Below, in pieces: positions 41,530 to 50,782 of a stretch of 64,000 nucleotides of DNA. The notes beneath the pieces are model-generated. The model was not told the DNA's origin. It ran no database searches and worked only from the letters and a program-made list of their open reading frames with translations. Numbering within the stretch: position 1 is the first letter of the stretch; every line of letters starts with the position of its first letter. The translations under genes and the position numbers were made by a program. The stretch is from Rhodoferax ferrireducens (GTDB lineage: Bacteria > Pseudomonadota > Gammaproteobacteria > Burkholderiales > Burkholderiaceae_C), in assembly GCA_002083775.1 (NCBI GenBank), contig MTEI01000003.1, positions 124,001-188,000 on the forward strand. Reading direction: 5' to 3'.

Positions 41530-44500
41530 TCAGCCCAAATGCTTGCCCACAATCCCCGCCAGCTCAAACATGCTGACCTGCGGCTGGCCGAACACCGCGA
41601 GTAACTTGGCGTCGGCGTTGATGGCGCGTTTGTTGGCGGCGTCCTGCAGGTTGTTAGCCTTGATGTAGTCCCACAGCTTTTTGATGACCTGGGCGCGGGC
41701 AATCGGCTCAGACCCAATCACCGCGGCCAGCGCTGCACTCGGCGTGGAGCCGGTGCCTGCTGCCGGGGCTTTGCGCGGTGCTTTGGCCACTGTCTTGGTG
41801 GCGGCCTTGGCGGCTGGCTTCTTGGCTGCAGGTTTGCTGGCAGATGCCGCCGCTTTTAAGCTTTTTGTGCCTGTAGCCCCCGTCCCACTTCGGCTAGTAG
41901 CTGCGTTGTTAGTAGCAACTGCAGCCCGTGTCAATGGTGCAGCGGCGGTTTTGCGCGGCGGGAACTTGCTCGGCGCAAATTCAAAATTGACCTTGTCGGC
42001 GGTCGCGTCCCACACCAGCATGGCCTTGAAGGCGCGCCGGGTGCGCATGGAAACAAACTTGTCCAGCAGATCGGTTTTGCCACTGGCCAGCAGCTTGGTC
42101 ATCTGCTCGCGCTCAATGGGTTGCTGCAGGATGATCTGACCGGTCTTGAAATCGCAGCTGGGTGTCGGCTGGGCCTCAGTGGGCACAGATTTTTCGCAGA
42201 CGTAATTCTTGCCATGTTCAAACACCGCCGAGCCGCATTTGGGGCAGGCTCCCAGGCTGGTTTGTTCACCAAAGTCGACCAGTTCACCGGTTTCTTCACC
42301 CTTCTTGTCGTCGCCAAAGTCAAATTCAAGCTTGTAGTTCTTGGTTTCCTCGTCGAACTTGATGACCATCTCGGCGGTGAAGGGCCAACCGGCCTTGGAG
42401 CGGAAACCATCGAGTGGGCCGATTTTTTTGTCGCGCAGGAATTGCTCCACCTCGGCCAGCTCAAAGGTGCGGCCAGCCGGTGTTTTGCCAAACGAGAAGC
42501 CGCAGCCGTCGCTTTGGCCATCGGCCCCGGTGCAAGCGTAACGGCGGTAGTTTTCTTTCACCACGCCGCCGCAGTTGGGGCAGGGTGAGCTGAGGGTGGC
42601 GTAGTTGCCAGGCACCGTGTCGCGGTCGTATTCCTTGGCTTTTTTGACGATGCGCTCGGTCATCGCGGCGATCTCGGCCATGAACTGGGCGCGGCTGAGT
42701 TTGCCGTGCTCCATCTGGTTGAGCTTGAACTCCCAGTCGCCGGTGAGTTCGGCTTTGGAGAGTTCTTCCACGCCCAGACCGCGCAGCAGCGTCATCAGTT
42801 GGAAGGCCTTGGCGGTGGGAATCAGCTCGCGGCCTTCGCGCAGCATATATTTCTCGGAGATCAAACCTTCGATGATGCTGGCGCGGGTGGCGGGCGTGCC
42901 CAGGCCTTTTTCCTGCATGGCTTCGCGCAACTCGTCGTCTTCCACGGTTTTACCGGCACCTTCCATCGCGCCGAGCAAGGTGGCTTCCGAATAACGGGCG
43001 GGCGGGCGGGTTTTTAGGCCCTTGGGATCGACAGATTCGGTCTTGACCTTTTCGCCGGGGGCAACGGGTACCAGGCTCTGGCCCTTGTCGCCGTCTTTGG
43101 CATCTGCCACTTCGTCAGCGGCTTCCTTGCCGTAAATCGCCAGCCAGCCTGGGCGCACCAGCACCTTGCCTTCGGTTTTGAAGTTGTGATCCACCGGCGT
43201 GGCGGCTACGGTCGAAATCCGGGTCGTAACCTGATACTCAGCACTTGGGAAAAACACTGCCATGAAACGCCTGACCACCAAATCGTAGAGTTTCTGCTCT
43301 GCTTCTGATAGTCCACTAGGCGCTTGCAGCGTAGGGATGATGGCAAAGTGATCACTCACTTTGCTGTTGTCAAAGATGCGTTTGGAGGGCCGGATGTAGT
43401 TGTTGTTTAGCGCCGTCAAGGCGTGGGGTGCCAGATGCCGCATGCCGGAGTCAGCCAGCATTTCAAAGGTTTGTTTGACCACCGGCACATAGTCTTCCGG
43501 CAACGCGCGTGAATCGGTACGCGGGTAGGTCAGCGCCTTGTGGCGCTCGTACAGGCTTTGCGCGATGGACAGGGTGGTTTTGGCGCTAAAGCCGAACTTG
43601 CCGTTGGCTTCGCGCTGCAGGCTGGTCAGGTCAAACAACAAGGGTGAAGCTTGGGTGGTGGGTTTGCTTTCTTCTGTGACGGTCGCAGTTTGGCCGCGCA
43701 CCGCATCGGCAATGGCCTGCGCTTCGCGCTGGGTCCACACGCGGTCGGATTTTTTCTCGGCGTCGTCGGCATCACGCTTGTGTTTCGGGTCAAACCACTT
43801 GGCCGGGTAATCACCGGCCTGCGCGGCAAAGGTGGCGTGAATTTCCCAGTAGTCGCGAGAGACAAAGCCACGGATGAGTTCTTCACGCTCCACCACCACC
43901 GACAACGTTGGCGTCTGCACGCGACCCACGGTGGTCAGAAAGAAACCGCCGTCACGCGAGTTGAAGGCGGTCATGGCGCGGGTGCCGTTGATGCCCACCA
44001 GCCAGTCGGCCTCAGAGCGGCAACGTGCGGCATCGGCCAGCGGCTGCATCTGTTTGTCACTGCGCAAGGCGCTGAAGCCGTCGCGAATGGCTTGCGGCGT
44101 CATCGATTGCAGCCACAGGCGGCTCACCGGTTTGCCCAGCGGCTTGGCACCGCCCGCGTATTGTTCGATCAGCCGGAAGATCAGCTCCCCCTCGCGGCCC
44201 GCGTCACAGGCGTTGATAAGCTGGCCCACGTCCTTGCGTTTGGCCAGTTTCACCACCGCGTTGAGCCGACTTTTGGTCTTGTCGACCGGTTTCAGGTCAA
44301 AGTGCGGCGGAATCACTGGCAGGTGGGCAAAACTCCATTTGCCGCGTTTCACGTCATATTGTTCAGGCGCCTGGATTTCCAGCAGGTGGCCCACCGCGCT
44401 GGAAACCACATAAGCATCGTTCTCAAAATACTCGTCGTGCTTCTCAAACTTGCCAGCTACTGGGGTGAGCGCGCGCACGATGTCCTGCGCCACCGACGGC

Positions 44501-44562
44501 TTTTCTGCAATGACCAATGTTTTGCCGGCCACGGCGTTTTTAGCGATTTCTGCAATTTTCAT
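41530..44562 (-). CDS. topB: DNA topoisomerase III with a C-terminal SWIB domain
   Basis: The 1010-residue type IA topoisomerase breaks and rejoins one strand to decatenate DNA. It has the TOPRIM start KTLVIAEKPSVAQDIV, the acidic DAGREGELI, the catalytic-Tyr region TYPRTDSRALPEDYV, and two zinc-finger-like C-terminal segments (CPNCGGVVKENY, CPKCGSAVFEHG). A Lys/Ala-rich linker of about 90 residues then leads to a SWIB/MDM2-like domain (VIKKLWDYIKANNLQDAANK to the end). Repeat copy M lies in the linker. The ATG at 44562 is chosen because the conserved MKIAEIAKNAVAGK starts there. Confidence 0.92.
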   Translation of the reverse strand: MKIAEIAKNAVAGKTLVIAEKPSVAQDIVRALTPVAGKFEKHDEYFENDAYVVSSAVGHLLEIQAPEQYDVKRGKWSFAHLPVIPPHFDLKPVDKTKSRLNAVVKLAKRKDVGQLINACDAGREGELIFRLIEQYAGGAKPLGKPVSRLWLQSMTPQAIRDGFSALRSDKQMQPLADAARCRSEADWLVGINGTRAMTAFNSRDGGFFLTTVGRVQTPTLSVVVEREELIRGFVSRDYWEIHATFAAQAGDYPAKWFDPKHKRDADDAEKKSDRVWTQREAQAIADAVRGQTATVTEESKPTTQASPLLFDLTSLQREANGKFGFSAKTTLSIAQSLYERHKALTYPRTDSRALPEDYVPVVKQTFEMLADSGMRHLAPHALTALNNNYIRPSKRIFDNSKVSDHFAIIPTLQAPSGLSEAEQKLYDLVVRRFMAVFFPSAEYQVTTRISTVAATPVDHNFKTEGKVLVRPGWLAIYGKEAADEVADAKDGDKGQSLVPVAPGEKVKTESVDPKGLKTRPPARYSEATLLGAMEGAGKTVEDDELREAMQEKGLGTPATRASIIEGLISEKYMLREGRELIPTAKAFQLMTLLRGLGVEELSKAELTGDWEFKLNQMEHGKLSRAQFMAEIAAMTERIVKKAKEYDRDTVPGNYATLSSPCPNCGGVVKENYRRYACTGADGQSDGCGFSFGKTPAGRTFELAEVEQFLRDKKIGPLDGFRSKAGWPFTAEMVIKFDEETKNYKLEFDFGDDKKGEETGELVDFGEQTSLGACPKCGSAVFEHGKNYVCEKSVPTEAQPTPSCDFKTGQIILQQPIEREQMTKLLASGKTDLLDKFVSMRTRRAFKAMLVWDATADKVNFEFAPSKFPPRKTAAAPLTRAAVATNNAATSRSGTGATGTKSLKAAASASKPAAKKPAAKAATKTVAKAPRKAPAAGTGSTPSAALAAVIGSEPIARAQVIKKLWDYIKANNLQDAANKRAINADAKLLAVFGQPQVSMFELAGIVGKHLG
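41859..41912 (+). repeat. Interspersed hairpin repeat, copy M, inside the topB linker
   Basis: Reads gctttttgtgcctgtagccc, spacer, ggctagtagctgcgttgtt. It matches copy L in the left flank (aagctttttgtgcct), with the inner stem diverged. It is translated antisense as part of the Ala/Ser/Gly-rich linker (ATSRSGTGATGTKSLKAAAS), where almost any composition is tolerated. Confidence 0.75.
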
Positions 44563-44635
44563 CTGACTACAATCCATGTTCCTCGCGGGCGCACACGCGC
44601 ACCCATACGAGTTCACGATACCAAATTTTTCAGCT

Positions 44636-45112
44636 GTGTCGACAAAGCCACCCGCAAAATCCCGCCGCATTCAAGTGCGCCGCTCAGGCATTCATGGCAA
44701 AGGCGTGTTTGCGCTGCAGGACATCTCGGCGGGTGAAACCATCATTGAGTATGTGGGTGAGGTCATCACCTGGGAAGAGGCCCAGACGCGCCACCCGCAC
44801 GATCCGGCGCATCCCAACCACACCTTTTACTTCTCTATCGACGAGCAACGCGTGATTGACGGCGGCGTGAAAGGCAACGCCTCACGCTGGATCAACCACT
44901 CGTGCGACGGCAACTGCGCGGCCGACGAGCGCCAGGGCCGCGTCTTTATCGTGGCAAGGCGTGACATTGCCGCTGGCGAAGAATTGCATTACGACTATGG
45001 TCTGGTGCTTGACGAGCGTTACACCGCCCGCGTGAAGGCGGAGTATCCGTGCTGGTGCGGTGCCGAAACCTGCCGCAGCACGCTGCTGGCACCCAAACGC
45101 AAACGCCGCTGA
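44636..45112 (+). CDS. SET-domain protein lysine methyltransferase
   Basis: The roughly 158-residue protein holds a SET domain with GKGVFALQDISAGETIIEYVGE, the substrate/SAM motif NHSCDGNC and the catalytic ELHYDYG, followed by a post-SET cysteine cluster CWCGAETCR and a basic tail KRKRR. It methylates lysines of an unknown protein. I use a GTG at 44636, because an ATG at 44576 would leave only 13 bases to the divergent topB start; the longer form (178 residues) remains possible. The next gene, birA, starts 53 bases downstream. Confidence 0.84.
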   Translation: MSTKPPAKSRRIQVRRSGIHGKGVFALQDISAGETIIEYVGEVITWEEAQTRHPHDPAHPNHTFYFSIDEQRVIDGGVKGNASRWINHSCDGNCAADERQGRVFIVARRDIAAGEELHYDYGLVLDERYTARVKAEYPCWCGAETCRSTLLAPKRKRR

Positions 45113-45165
45113 GTGAGGCCCATCTTGCACAGGTTTGCCACGCGTCGCCTTGGGGCCAATGGCTC

Positions 45166-45993
45166 ATGAAAACCCCCTACCGCTGGCCGGCTGAGGCCCT
45201 CTGGCAAGCCATTGAACCGCGGCTGCCGGGTTTCAGCATTGAGGTGCTGCCAGAAATCGATTCCACCAATGCCGAGTTGATGCGCCGACTGCGTAGCGGC
45301 CGGGCCGACCCGGTGCTCTTGGTTGCCGAGCATCAGAGTGCCGGTCGCGGCCGCATGGCACGCGTTTGGCATAGCAGCGGCGCGGGCGCTGGTAGCGTTG
45401 GCAATGCCGGCCCCGGCAGCCTGACGTTTTCGCTGGGGCTGTCGATGGCCCCCAAGGACTGGTCAGGCTTGTCGCTGGCGGTGGGCTTGAGCCTGGCGCA
45501 GAGTCTGCACCCGGACATTCGCCTGAAATGGCCCAACGATGTGTGGTGGCAAGGCCGCAAACTGGCCGGCATCCTGATCGAAACCGCCAACAGCGGCAGC
45601 CCCAGCAGCGCGGGCAGCCGTTATGTGGTGATTGGGGTGGGGCTGAACATTCAGTGCCCCACGGCCTTGGGGCTGAGTACTGCGCCCGCCGGGCTGGTCG
45701 AGTTGCTGCCGGGCACCAGCGCCGGGCAGGCGCTGCAGCGGCTCATGGCACCCCTGGTGGAGACGCTCCTGACCTTTGAGCAGCACGGTTTTGCCCCCTT
45801 TCAGGCCGCTTTCAACGCGCGCGACGCGCTGGCGCAGCAGGCGGTCACCCTGAGTGATGGCATGCAGGGCATCGCTCAGGGTGTGGACCTGGGTGGCGCT
45901 TTGCAGGTACAAACGGCACAAGGCTTGCAGCGCGTGACCAGCGCCGAAGTCAGCGTGCGCCCCGCCGCTGCCTTTGCTGGCCGCCTGGAATAA
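45166..45993 (+). CDS. birA: Biotin-[acetyl-CoA-carboxylase] ligase, without DNA-binding domain
   Basis: BirA joins biotin to the carrier lysine of biotin enzymes through biotinyl-AMP. The 275-residue protein has the catalytic segment STNAELMRRLRSG, AEHQSAGRGRMARVW (biotin/ATP loop), LKWPNDVWWQGRKLAGILIE and VIGVGLNI. No helix-turn-helix precedes the catalytic domain, so it is the monofunctional type that does not act as a repressor. The ATG at 45166 is chosen since 39 extra residues from 45049 do not match the family. The SPOR gene follows 9 bases later. Confidence 0.9.
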   Translation: MKTPYRWPAEALWQAIEPRLPGFSIEVLPEIDSTNAELMRRLRSGRADPVLLVAEHQSAGRGRMARVWHSSGAGAGSVGNAGPGSLTFSLGLSMAPKDWSGLSLAVGLSLAQSLHPDIRLKWPNDVWWQGRKLAGILIETANSGSPSSAGSRYVVIGVGLNIQCPTALGLSTAPAGLVELLPGTSAGQALQRLMAPLVETLLTFEQHGFAPFQAAFNARDALAQQAVTLSDGMQGIAQGVDLGGALQVQTAQGLQRVTSAEVSVRPAAAFAGRLE

Positions 45994-46002
45994 AGGGTTG
46001 TC

Positions 46003-46836
46003 ATGTTGCGTTTGATGGTTTTGGTGTTGTTGCTGCTCAATGTGGGTTATTACGCCCGTGGGCAAGGCTGGCTGCTGGCCTACGGCTGGGGACCAACGCC
46101 GCAGCACGAGCCGCAGCGCCTGGCGCAGCAAATCCGCCCGGAGGCGCTGGAGATTTTGCCCTCGCCGCAGTCGCCTGCCGCAACCGCAGTGCCTGCAGCT
46201 TCGGCGCCCGAGCCCGCAGTGCACGCTTCAGCCCCGCAGCCCGCTGCATCCAGCCCAGAGTTGGCCGCTTCAGCCACTTTGCCTGCGTCTGGTGTAGCGG
46301 TGTCCGAGCCTGCCAGCACAGCCTGCTGGCAGGTGACGGACATTGATCCAGTCCAGGCAGAGGCTTTGCGCCCTGTGCTGCGCGTCAATTTCCCCGAAGG
46401 CGTCTGGGTGCTCGACGAGTTGGGCCTGCCCGAGCGCTGGATGGTGTACATGGGTAAATATGCCAACCCCGCCGATCTGGCCAAAAAGCGCGAGCAGCTG
46501 ACAGAGTTGAAAGTCAAGTTTTCCCAAGCCACCAATGCGGCCTGGGCGCCGGGTTTGTCACTGGGCGTGTTCACCACGCAAGAGGGGGCCAACACCCACT
46601 TGCAGGAGCTGACGCAGCGCGGTGTGCGCTCTGCCCGGGTGGTGCAGGAACGGACTTCCAGCAGGCACTACCGGTTGCGCCTGCCCGCCATCAGCGCGGC
46701 GGAGCAGCCGGCGCTGGAGGCTGTGAAAGCGGCGCTGGCTGGCAAGCCACTGGAGGCCTGCCCAGTACCGGTGGCCGAGTCAGCCGCTCAGGCCGCGTCC
46801 GGCAGCGCCTCAGTGGCAAAACCCGCCAGTCGCTGA
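46003..46836 (+). CDS. SPOR-domain membrane protein
   Basis: The 277-residue protein has an N-terminal hydrophobic segment (LRLMVLVLLLLNVGYYARG, residues 3-20), then a Pro/Ala-rich linker with many APxP repeats to about residue 105, and a C-terminal region with WMVYMGKYANPADLAKKREQL and LGVFTTQEGANTHLQELTQRGV typical of SPOR domains that bind denuded septal peptidoglycan. It is likely an inner-membrane, cell-envelope protein linked to division or cell-wall work. It is in an operon-like position right after birA. Confidence 0.78.
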   Translation: MLRLMVLVLLLLNVGYYARGQGWLLAYGWGPTPQHEPQRLAQQIRPEALEILPSPQSPAATAVPAASAPEPAVHASAPQPAASSPELAASATLPASGVAVSEPASTACWQVTDIDPVQAEALRPVLRVNFPEGVWVLDELGLPERWMVYMGKYANPADLAKKREQLTELKVKFSQATNAAWAPGLSLGVFTTQEGANTHLQELTQRGVRSARVVQERTSSRHYRLRLPAISAAEQPALEAVKAALAGKPLEACPVPVAESAAQAASGSASVAKPASR

Positions 46837-46851
46837 TACGGGCCTGGCCAA

Positions 46852-48312
46852 TCAGGTCTCGGTGGGGGCCTCTTGCGCCGAAATGGTGGTAAAGCGCACC
46901 ACGAAGCGCGCACCGGGTGGTGTCTGGCCCGGTTTGGTTTCTTCCAGGCTGACCTTGGCATCATGATGCTGGGCAATCTCCAGAACAATCGGCAGCCCCA
47001 GGCCGGAGCCATCCACCTCGGTGCCCAGGGCACGGTAAAACGGCTGAAAAATCAGCTCGCGTTCAGCCAGGGGTACGCCGGGGCCGGAGTCTTCCACCTG
47101 CAGCACCAGAGTGCGGCCAAACGGGTCCGTCAAGACCCGGGCGGTGATCATGCCGGGCGACTCCAGGGTGGACGGGATGTAGTTGATGGCGTTGTCCACC
47201 AGGTTGCGGATCATCTCCTTGATCAGCGTCGCGTTGCCGTGCACGGTGACGCCGGGTGCGCCCGGCTGGGTGCCTTCGTAGCCCAGGTCGATGTGTTTTT
47301 CCAGTGCGCGCGGCACGCTGTCGCGCACCACCGCCATGCACAGCTCGGCCATGTCGCACACCGTGCGGGGCATGGCCGAGCCACTGCTCTCGGCCCGGGC
47401 CAAGGACAGCAGCTGGTTCACGCTGTGCGTGGCGCGGATGCTGGCGCGGCCAATCTGGCGCAGCGAATGTTTCAGGTCTTCGGCGCTGGCGCCTTCGCGC
47501 TGGGCCAGGTCGGCCTGCATGCGCAAACCGGCCAGCGGTGTCTTGAGCTGGTGCGCGGCGTCGGCCAGAAAGCGTTTTTGTGTGGCAATCGAGTCTTTCA
47601 GGCGCAGCAGCAGGTCGTTCACCGAGTCCACCAGGGGCGAGACCTCTAGCGGCACCGCTTGCGCATCGATGGCGCTCAAATCGTCGGGCTTGCGGGCGCG
47701 GATCCGCTCTTCCAACTGGTTCAAGGGTTTGATGGCCTGCACCAGCGCCAGCCACACCAGAAGCACCGCCAGTGGCAGGATGACAAACTGCGGCAGCATC
47801 ACGCCCTTGACAATTTCGGTGGCCAGCATCGAGCGTTTTTCCAGCGTCTCGGCCACTTGTACCAAAACAGGTTTGGCATCTGGCAGCGGCAGGCTGACCC
47901 AGATGTAGGCCACCTTCACATCAAAACCCTTGATCACGTCGTCGCGGATGCGGACCTCGTCCAGAACAGGCATTTCTTCATTGGGTGGCGCTGGCAACTC
48001 GCGCTCGCCGCTGAGTAACTCACCGCGAGAGCCTTTCACCTGGTAATACACGGTGTCGGAGTCGTCGGCACGCAGCAACTCACGCGCCGGGCGTGGCAGC
48101 ACAAACTCAGGCCGGTTGCCACGCAGGGTGATGAGTTGCGCCATGGCGCGGGCGTTGTATTCCAGCGCCCGGTCAAATGGTTTACCGGCGATGTTCTGCG
48201 CCACCAGCCAGGTCAGCACCAGGCTCACTGGCCACAGCAGCAGCAGCGGCGTGAGCATCCAGTCCAGAATTTCGCCAAACAGCGAGCGCTGCTCGCGCTG
48301 AAATACGTTCAC
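46852..48312 (-). CDS. TctE-like sensor histidine kinase
   Basis: The 486-residue kinase has membrane helices at about 19-39 and 170-192 flanking a periplasmic sensor region of about 130 residues (2CSK_N-like). A HAMP-like stretch precedes the H-box LADAAHQLKTPLAGLRMQ, whose His254 is the phospho-acceptor. The ATPase domain shows NLVDNAINYIPS (N box), VEDSGPGVP (G1) and GSGLGLPIV (G2). The response regulator gene lies 21 bases upstream on the same strand. The ligand is unknown; relatives sense tricarboxylates or similar compounds. Confidence 0.88.
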   Translation of the reverse strand: MNVFQREQRSLFGEILDWMLTPLLLLWPVSLVLTWLVAQNIAGKPFDRALEYNARAMAQLITLRGNRPEFVLPRPARELLRADDSDTVYYQVKGSRGELLSGERELPAPPNEEMPVLDEVRIRDDVIKGFDVKVAYIWVSLPLPDAKPVLVQVAETLEKRSMLATEIVKGVMLPQFVILPLAVLLVWLALVQAIKPLNQLEERIRARKPDDLSAIDAQAVPLEVSPLVDSVNDLLLRLKDSIATQKRFLADAAHQLKTPLAGLRMQADLAQREGASAEDLKHSLRQIGRASIRATHSVNQLLSLARAESSGSAMPRTVCDMAELCMAVVRDSVPRALEKHIDLGYEGTQPGAPGVTVHGNATLIKEMIRNLVDNAINYIPSTLESPGMITARVLTDPFGRTLVLQVEDSGPGVPLAERELIFQPFYRALGTEVDGSGLGLPIVLEIAQHHDAKVSLEETKPGQTPPGARFVVRFTTISAQEAPTET

Positions 48313-48333
48313 GGCTTGGCGAAGAAGTGGTTT

Positions 48334-49008
48334 TTACCCGGGTATCTTTTCCAGGCAATAACCCAGCCCACGCACAGTGGCGATGCGGATCGGGCCTTTT
48401 TCGATCTTTTTGCGCAGGCGATGGATGTACACCTCGATGGCGTTGTTGCTCACCTCTTCGCCCCATTCGCACAGGCGCTCCACCAACTGGTCCTTGCTGA
48501 CCAGGCGGCCAGCGCGTTGCAATAACACTTCCAGCAGGCCCAGCTCACGCGCTGACAGCTCCACCATCACGCCGTCGATGGTGGCCACGCGACCCCCCTG
48601 GTCATAAATCAGCGGGCCGTGTTTGATGGTGCTACTGGCCGCACCCATGCCCCGGCGGCTCAAGGCACGCACACGCGCTTCGAGCTCTTGCAAGCTGAAA
48701 GGTTTGGCCATGTAATCGTCAGCACCGTAGTCGAGTCCTTTGACGCGCTCTTCCACACTGTCGGCGGCGGTGAGGATCAGTACCGGCAGCGCCGAGCCTC
48801 GGGCGCGGAGTTTCTTCAGCACGTCCAGGCCGTGCATCTTGGGCAGGCCCAGGTCCAGGATCAGCAGGTCGAATTCGGTGTTGGTCATCAAAGCCGCATC
48901 GGCTTCGGAGCCGCTGGCCACATGGTCCACGGCAGCGCCAGAGCTGCGCAGGGTACGCAGCAGGCCGTCAGCCAGCACCTGGTCGTCTTCTGCTATCAAA
49001 ATTCGCAT
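48334..49008 (-). CDS. OmpR-family response regulator (TctD/QseB-like)
   Basis: The 224-residue regulator has a receiver domain (ILIAEDDQVLADGL, phospho-acceptor Asp52 in LLILDLGLPKMHG, conserved Thr in ILTAADSVEERVKG and Lys in YMAKPFSLQEL) and a winged-helix output domain (VELSARELGLLEVLLQ... VYIHRLRKKIEKGPIRIATVRGLGY). It is the partner of the kinase encoded 21 bases downstream. The pair forms a two-component operon; target genes are not evident. Confidence 0.9.
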   Translation of the reverse strand: MRILIAEDDQVLADGLLRTLRSSGAAVDHVASGSEADAALMTNTEFDLLILDLGLPKMHGLDVLKKLRARGSALPVLILTAADSVEERVKGLDYGADDYMAKPFSLQELEARVRALSRRGMGAASSTIKHGPLIYDQGGRVATIDGVMVELSARELGLLEVLLQRAGRLVSKDQLVERLCEWGEEVSNNAIEVYIHRLRKKIEKGPIRIATVRGLGYCLEKIPG

Positions 49009-49077
49009 CAGTGTCTCCTCTGGGTGGCCAAAACGGCCGGTGGGTTGCGGGCTTGGTGAGGCGTGTTGCCACTTATT

Positions 49078-49548
49078 CTAGGCGGCGTAAGCTTCCAGTC
49101 CGATGGCGATCACGGCAGCCACCTCTGGCCCCACAGCGGCGCGTAATTCAGTCTCAGCCTGTAACACCGCCTCACCAAAGGCCTGCAGCCAGGCCAGCCC
49201 GGTGGCGGTGAAGACCACGCGGCGAGCGCGTGCGTCTTGCGGATCATCCTGGCGCTGCACCAGCCCCCAGGCTTCGCACTGGTCCACCAGCTTGCCCATG
49301 GCTTGTTTGCTGACGCCGGCGCGCTGCGCCAGCTCGGTCAGCCGTGAACCCTGCAGTGCCAGATGCCGGGTGATGTGGATGTGCGAGGCGGTCAGGCTGC
49401 CGCGCCCGGCCAGGTTGGAGAGGGCCAGCGGCATCTGGTCGTTGTTGGCCATCAACTGCAGCACACGGGCATCAAAACGCTGCAGCGCCAGTGCCAGCCA
49501 GTGGCCCAGATGGGCTTGGCGCCAGTGGGTGTTGGTGCTGTTGTACAT
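49078..49548 (-). CDS. MarR-family transcriptional regulator
   Basis: The 156-residue protein has the winged-helix MarR pattern: LTASHIHITRHLALQGSRLT then ELAQRAGVSKQAMGKLVDQ with recognition helix, LVQRQDDPQDARARRVVFTATG (wing) and a C-terminal dimerisation helix. It is transcribed divergently from recA, with the shared 151-base region holding the recA promoter. Its regulon and ligand are unknown; there is no adjacent exporter or enzyme on its own strand. Confidence 0.86.
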   Translation of the reverse strand: MYNSTNTHWRQAHLGHWLALALQRFDARVLQLMANNDQMPLALSNLAGRGSLTASHIHITRHLALQGSRLTELAQRAGVSKQAMGKLVDQCEAWGLVQRQDDPQDARARRVVFTATGLAWLQAFGEAVLQAETELRAAVGPEVAAVIAIGLEAYAA

Positions 49549-49614
49549 GTGGTTAATAGTAAACCAAATTGACTAAAAATAGTGTTTTTAGACTTCAAGA
49601 CCGGCTATAAACTA

Positions 49615-49630
49615 CTGTTCAAGCATCCAG
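49615..49630 (+). promoter_or_regulatory. Probable LexA box (SOS operator) upstream of recA
   Basis: ctgttcaagcatccag matches CTG-N10-CAG, the beta/gammaproteobacterial LexA consensus ends, 69 bases before the recA start. The inner bases are less A+T rich than the ideal. A TATAAA stretch at 49606-49611 lies just before it and could be a -10 element whose start site would be covered by LexA. Confidence 0.6.
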
Positions 49631-49640
49631 CCTGTAGTTA

Positions 49641-49669
49641 TTGACAGAAGGTGCAGACGCTTTTAAAAC
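49641..49669 (+). promoter_or_regulatory. recA: Candidate sigma-70 promoter of recA
   Basis: TTGACA at 49641-49646, a 17-base spacer and TAAAAC at 49664-49669 form a near-consensus promoter; transcription would start near 49676. A caggag ribosome site follows before the ATG at 49700. Confidence 0.55.
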
Positions 49670-49699
49670 CAAGTACTTTTTAACCTTCAGGAGCCCGCC

Positions 49700-50782
49700 A
49701 TGGACGCACCCGTTAAAGCCCCCACCCCCGTGAACGCCGAAAAAGCCAAAGCCCTGCAAGTGGCGCTGGCGCAGATCGAGAAGCAGTTTGGCAAGGGCAC
49801 CATCATGCGCCTGGGCGAAGGCGAAGTCATTGAGGACATCCAGGTGGTGTCCACTGGCTCACTCGGGCTGGACATTGCCCTGGGCGTGGGCGGTTTGCCG
49901 CGCGGCCGGGTGGTGGAAATTTACGGCCCGGAGTCTTCCGGCAAAACCACGCTGACGCTGCAGGTGATTGCCGAGATGCAAAAAACCGGCGGCCAGTGCG
50001 CCTTTGTCGACGCCGAACACGCGCTGGACATCCAGTACGCGCAAAACCTCGGCGTCAACCTGCAAGACCTGCTGATCAGCCAGCCCGACACCGGCGAACA
50101 AGCGCTGGAGATTGTCGATAGCCTGGTGCGCTCCGGCGCGGTCGATCTGATCGTGGTCGACTCGGTGGCAGCACTGACGCCCAAGGCCGAGCTCGAAGGT
50201 GAAATGGGTGACAGCCTGCCCGGCCTGCAAGCCCGGCTGATGAGTCAGGCGCTGCGCAAACTCACCGCGCACATCAAAAAGACCAACTGCATGGTCATCT
50301 TCATCAACCAGATCCGCATGAAGATTGGTGTCATGTTTGGCAGCCCCGAGACCACCACCGGCGGCAACGCGCTGAAGTTTTACGCCTCGGTGCGGTTGGA
50401 TATCCGCCGCACCGGCACCATCAAAAAAGGTGAAGAGGCCATCGGCAACGAGACCAAAGTCAAGGTGGTCAAGAACAAGGTCGCGCCACCTTTCAAAACG
50501 GCTGAGTTCGACATCATGTTTGGCCTGGGCATCAGCCGCGAAGGCGAAATCATCGACATGGGCGTCAACGCCAACATCCTGGACAAGTCTGGTGCCTGGT
50601 ACGCCTACAACGGCGAAAAAATCGGCCAGGGCCGCGACAACGCCCGCGAGTTTCTGAAAGAAAACCCCAGCCTGTCACGTGAGATTGAAAACAAGGTGCG
50701 CTCGTCGCTGGGTATCCCGTTGCTGGCGGGAAGTGACGTGCCTGAAGTGGCGGCTAAAGTTACAAGCAAAAAAGGCCTCTAG
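49700..50782 (+). CDS. recA: Recombinase RecA
   Basis: The 360-residue protein is complete and typical: Walker [10 protein letters not shown], Walker [11 protein letters not shown], loop L1 [22 protein letters not shown], loop L2 [28 protein letters not shown], and the normal C-terminal domain. It forms filaments on single-stranded DNA for homologous recombination and SOS activation. The last codons (AAA AAA GGC CTC TAG) come from repeat copy N, so the stop codon and the final residues KGL were donated by the repeat. The recX gene follows. Confidence 0.97.
   Translation: MDAPVKAPTPVNAEKAKALQVALAQIEKQFGKGTIMRLGEGEVIEDIQVVSTGSLGLDIALGVGGLPRGRVVEIYGPESSGKTTLTLQVIAEMQKTGGQCAFVDAEHALDIQYAQNLGVNLQDLLISQPDTGEQALEIVDSLVRSGAVDLIVVDSVAALTPKAELEGEMGDSLPGLQARLMSQALRKLTAHIKKTNCMVIFINQIRMKIGVMFGSPETTTGGNALKFYASVRLDIRRTGTIKKGEEAIGNETKVKVVKNKVAPPFKTAEFDIMFGLGISREGEIIDMGVNANILDKSGAWYAYNGEKIGQGRDNAREFLKENPSLSREIENKVRSSLGIPLLAGSDVPEVAAKVTSKKGL

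Noticed and set aside
44576-44635. ATG start for the SET gene at 44576
   Set aside because: It would leave only 13 bases to the divergent topB start; the GTG at 44636 is more plausible, though not proven.
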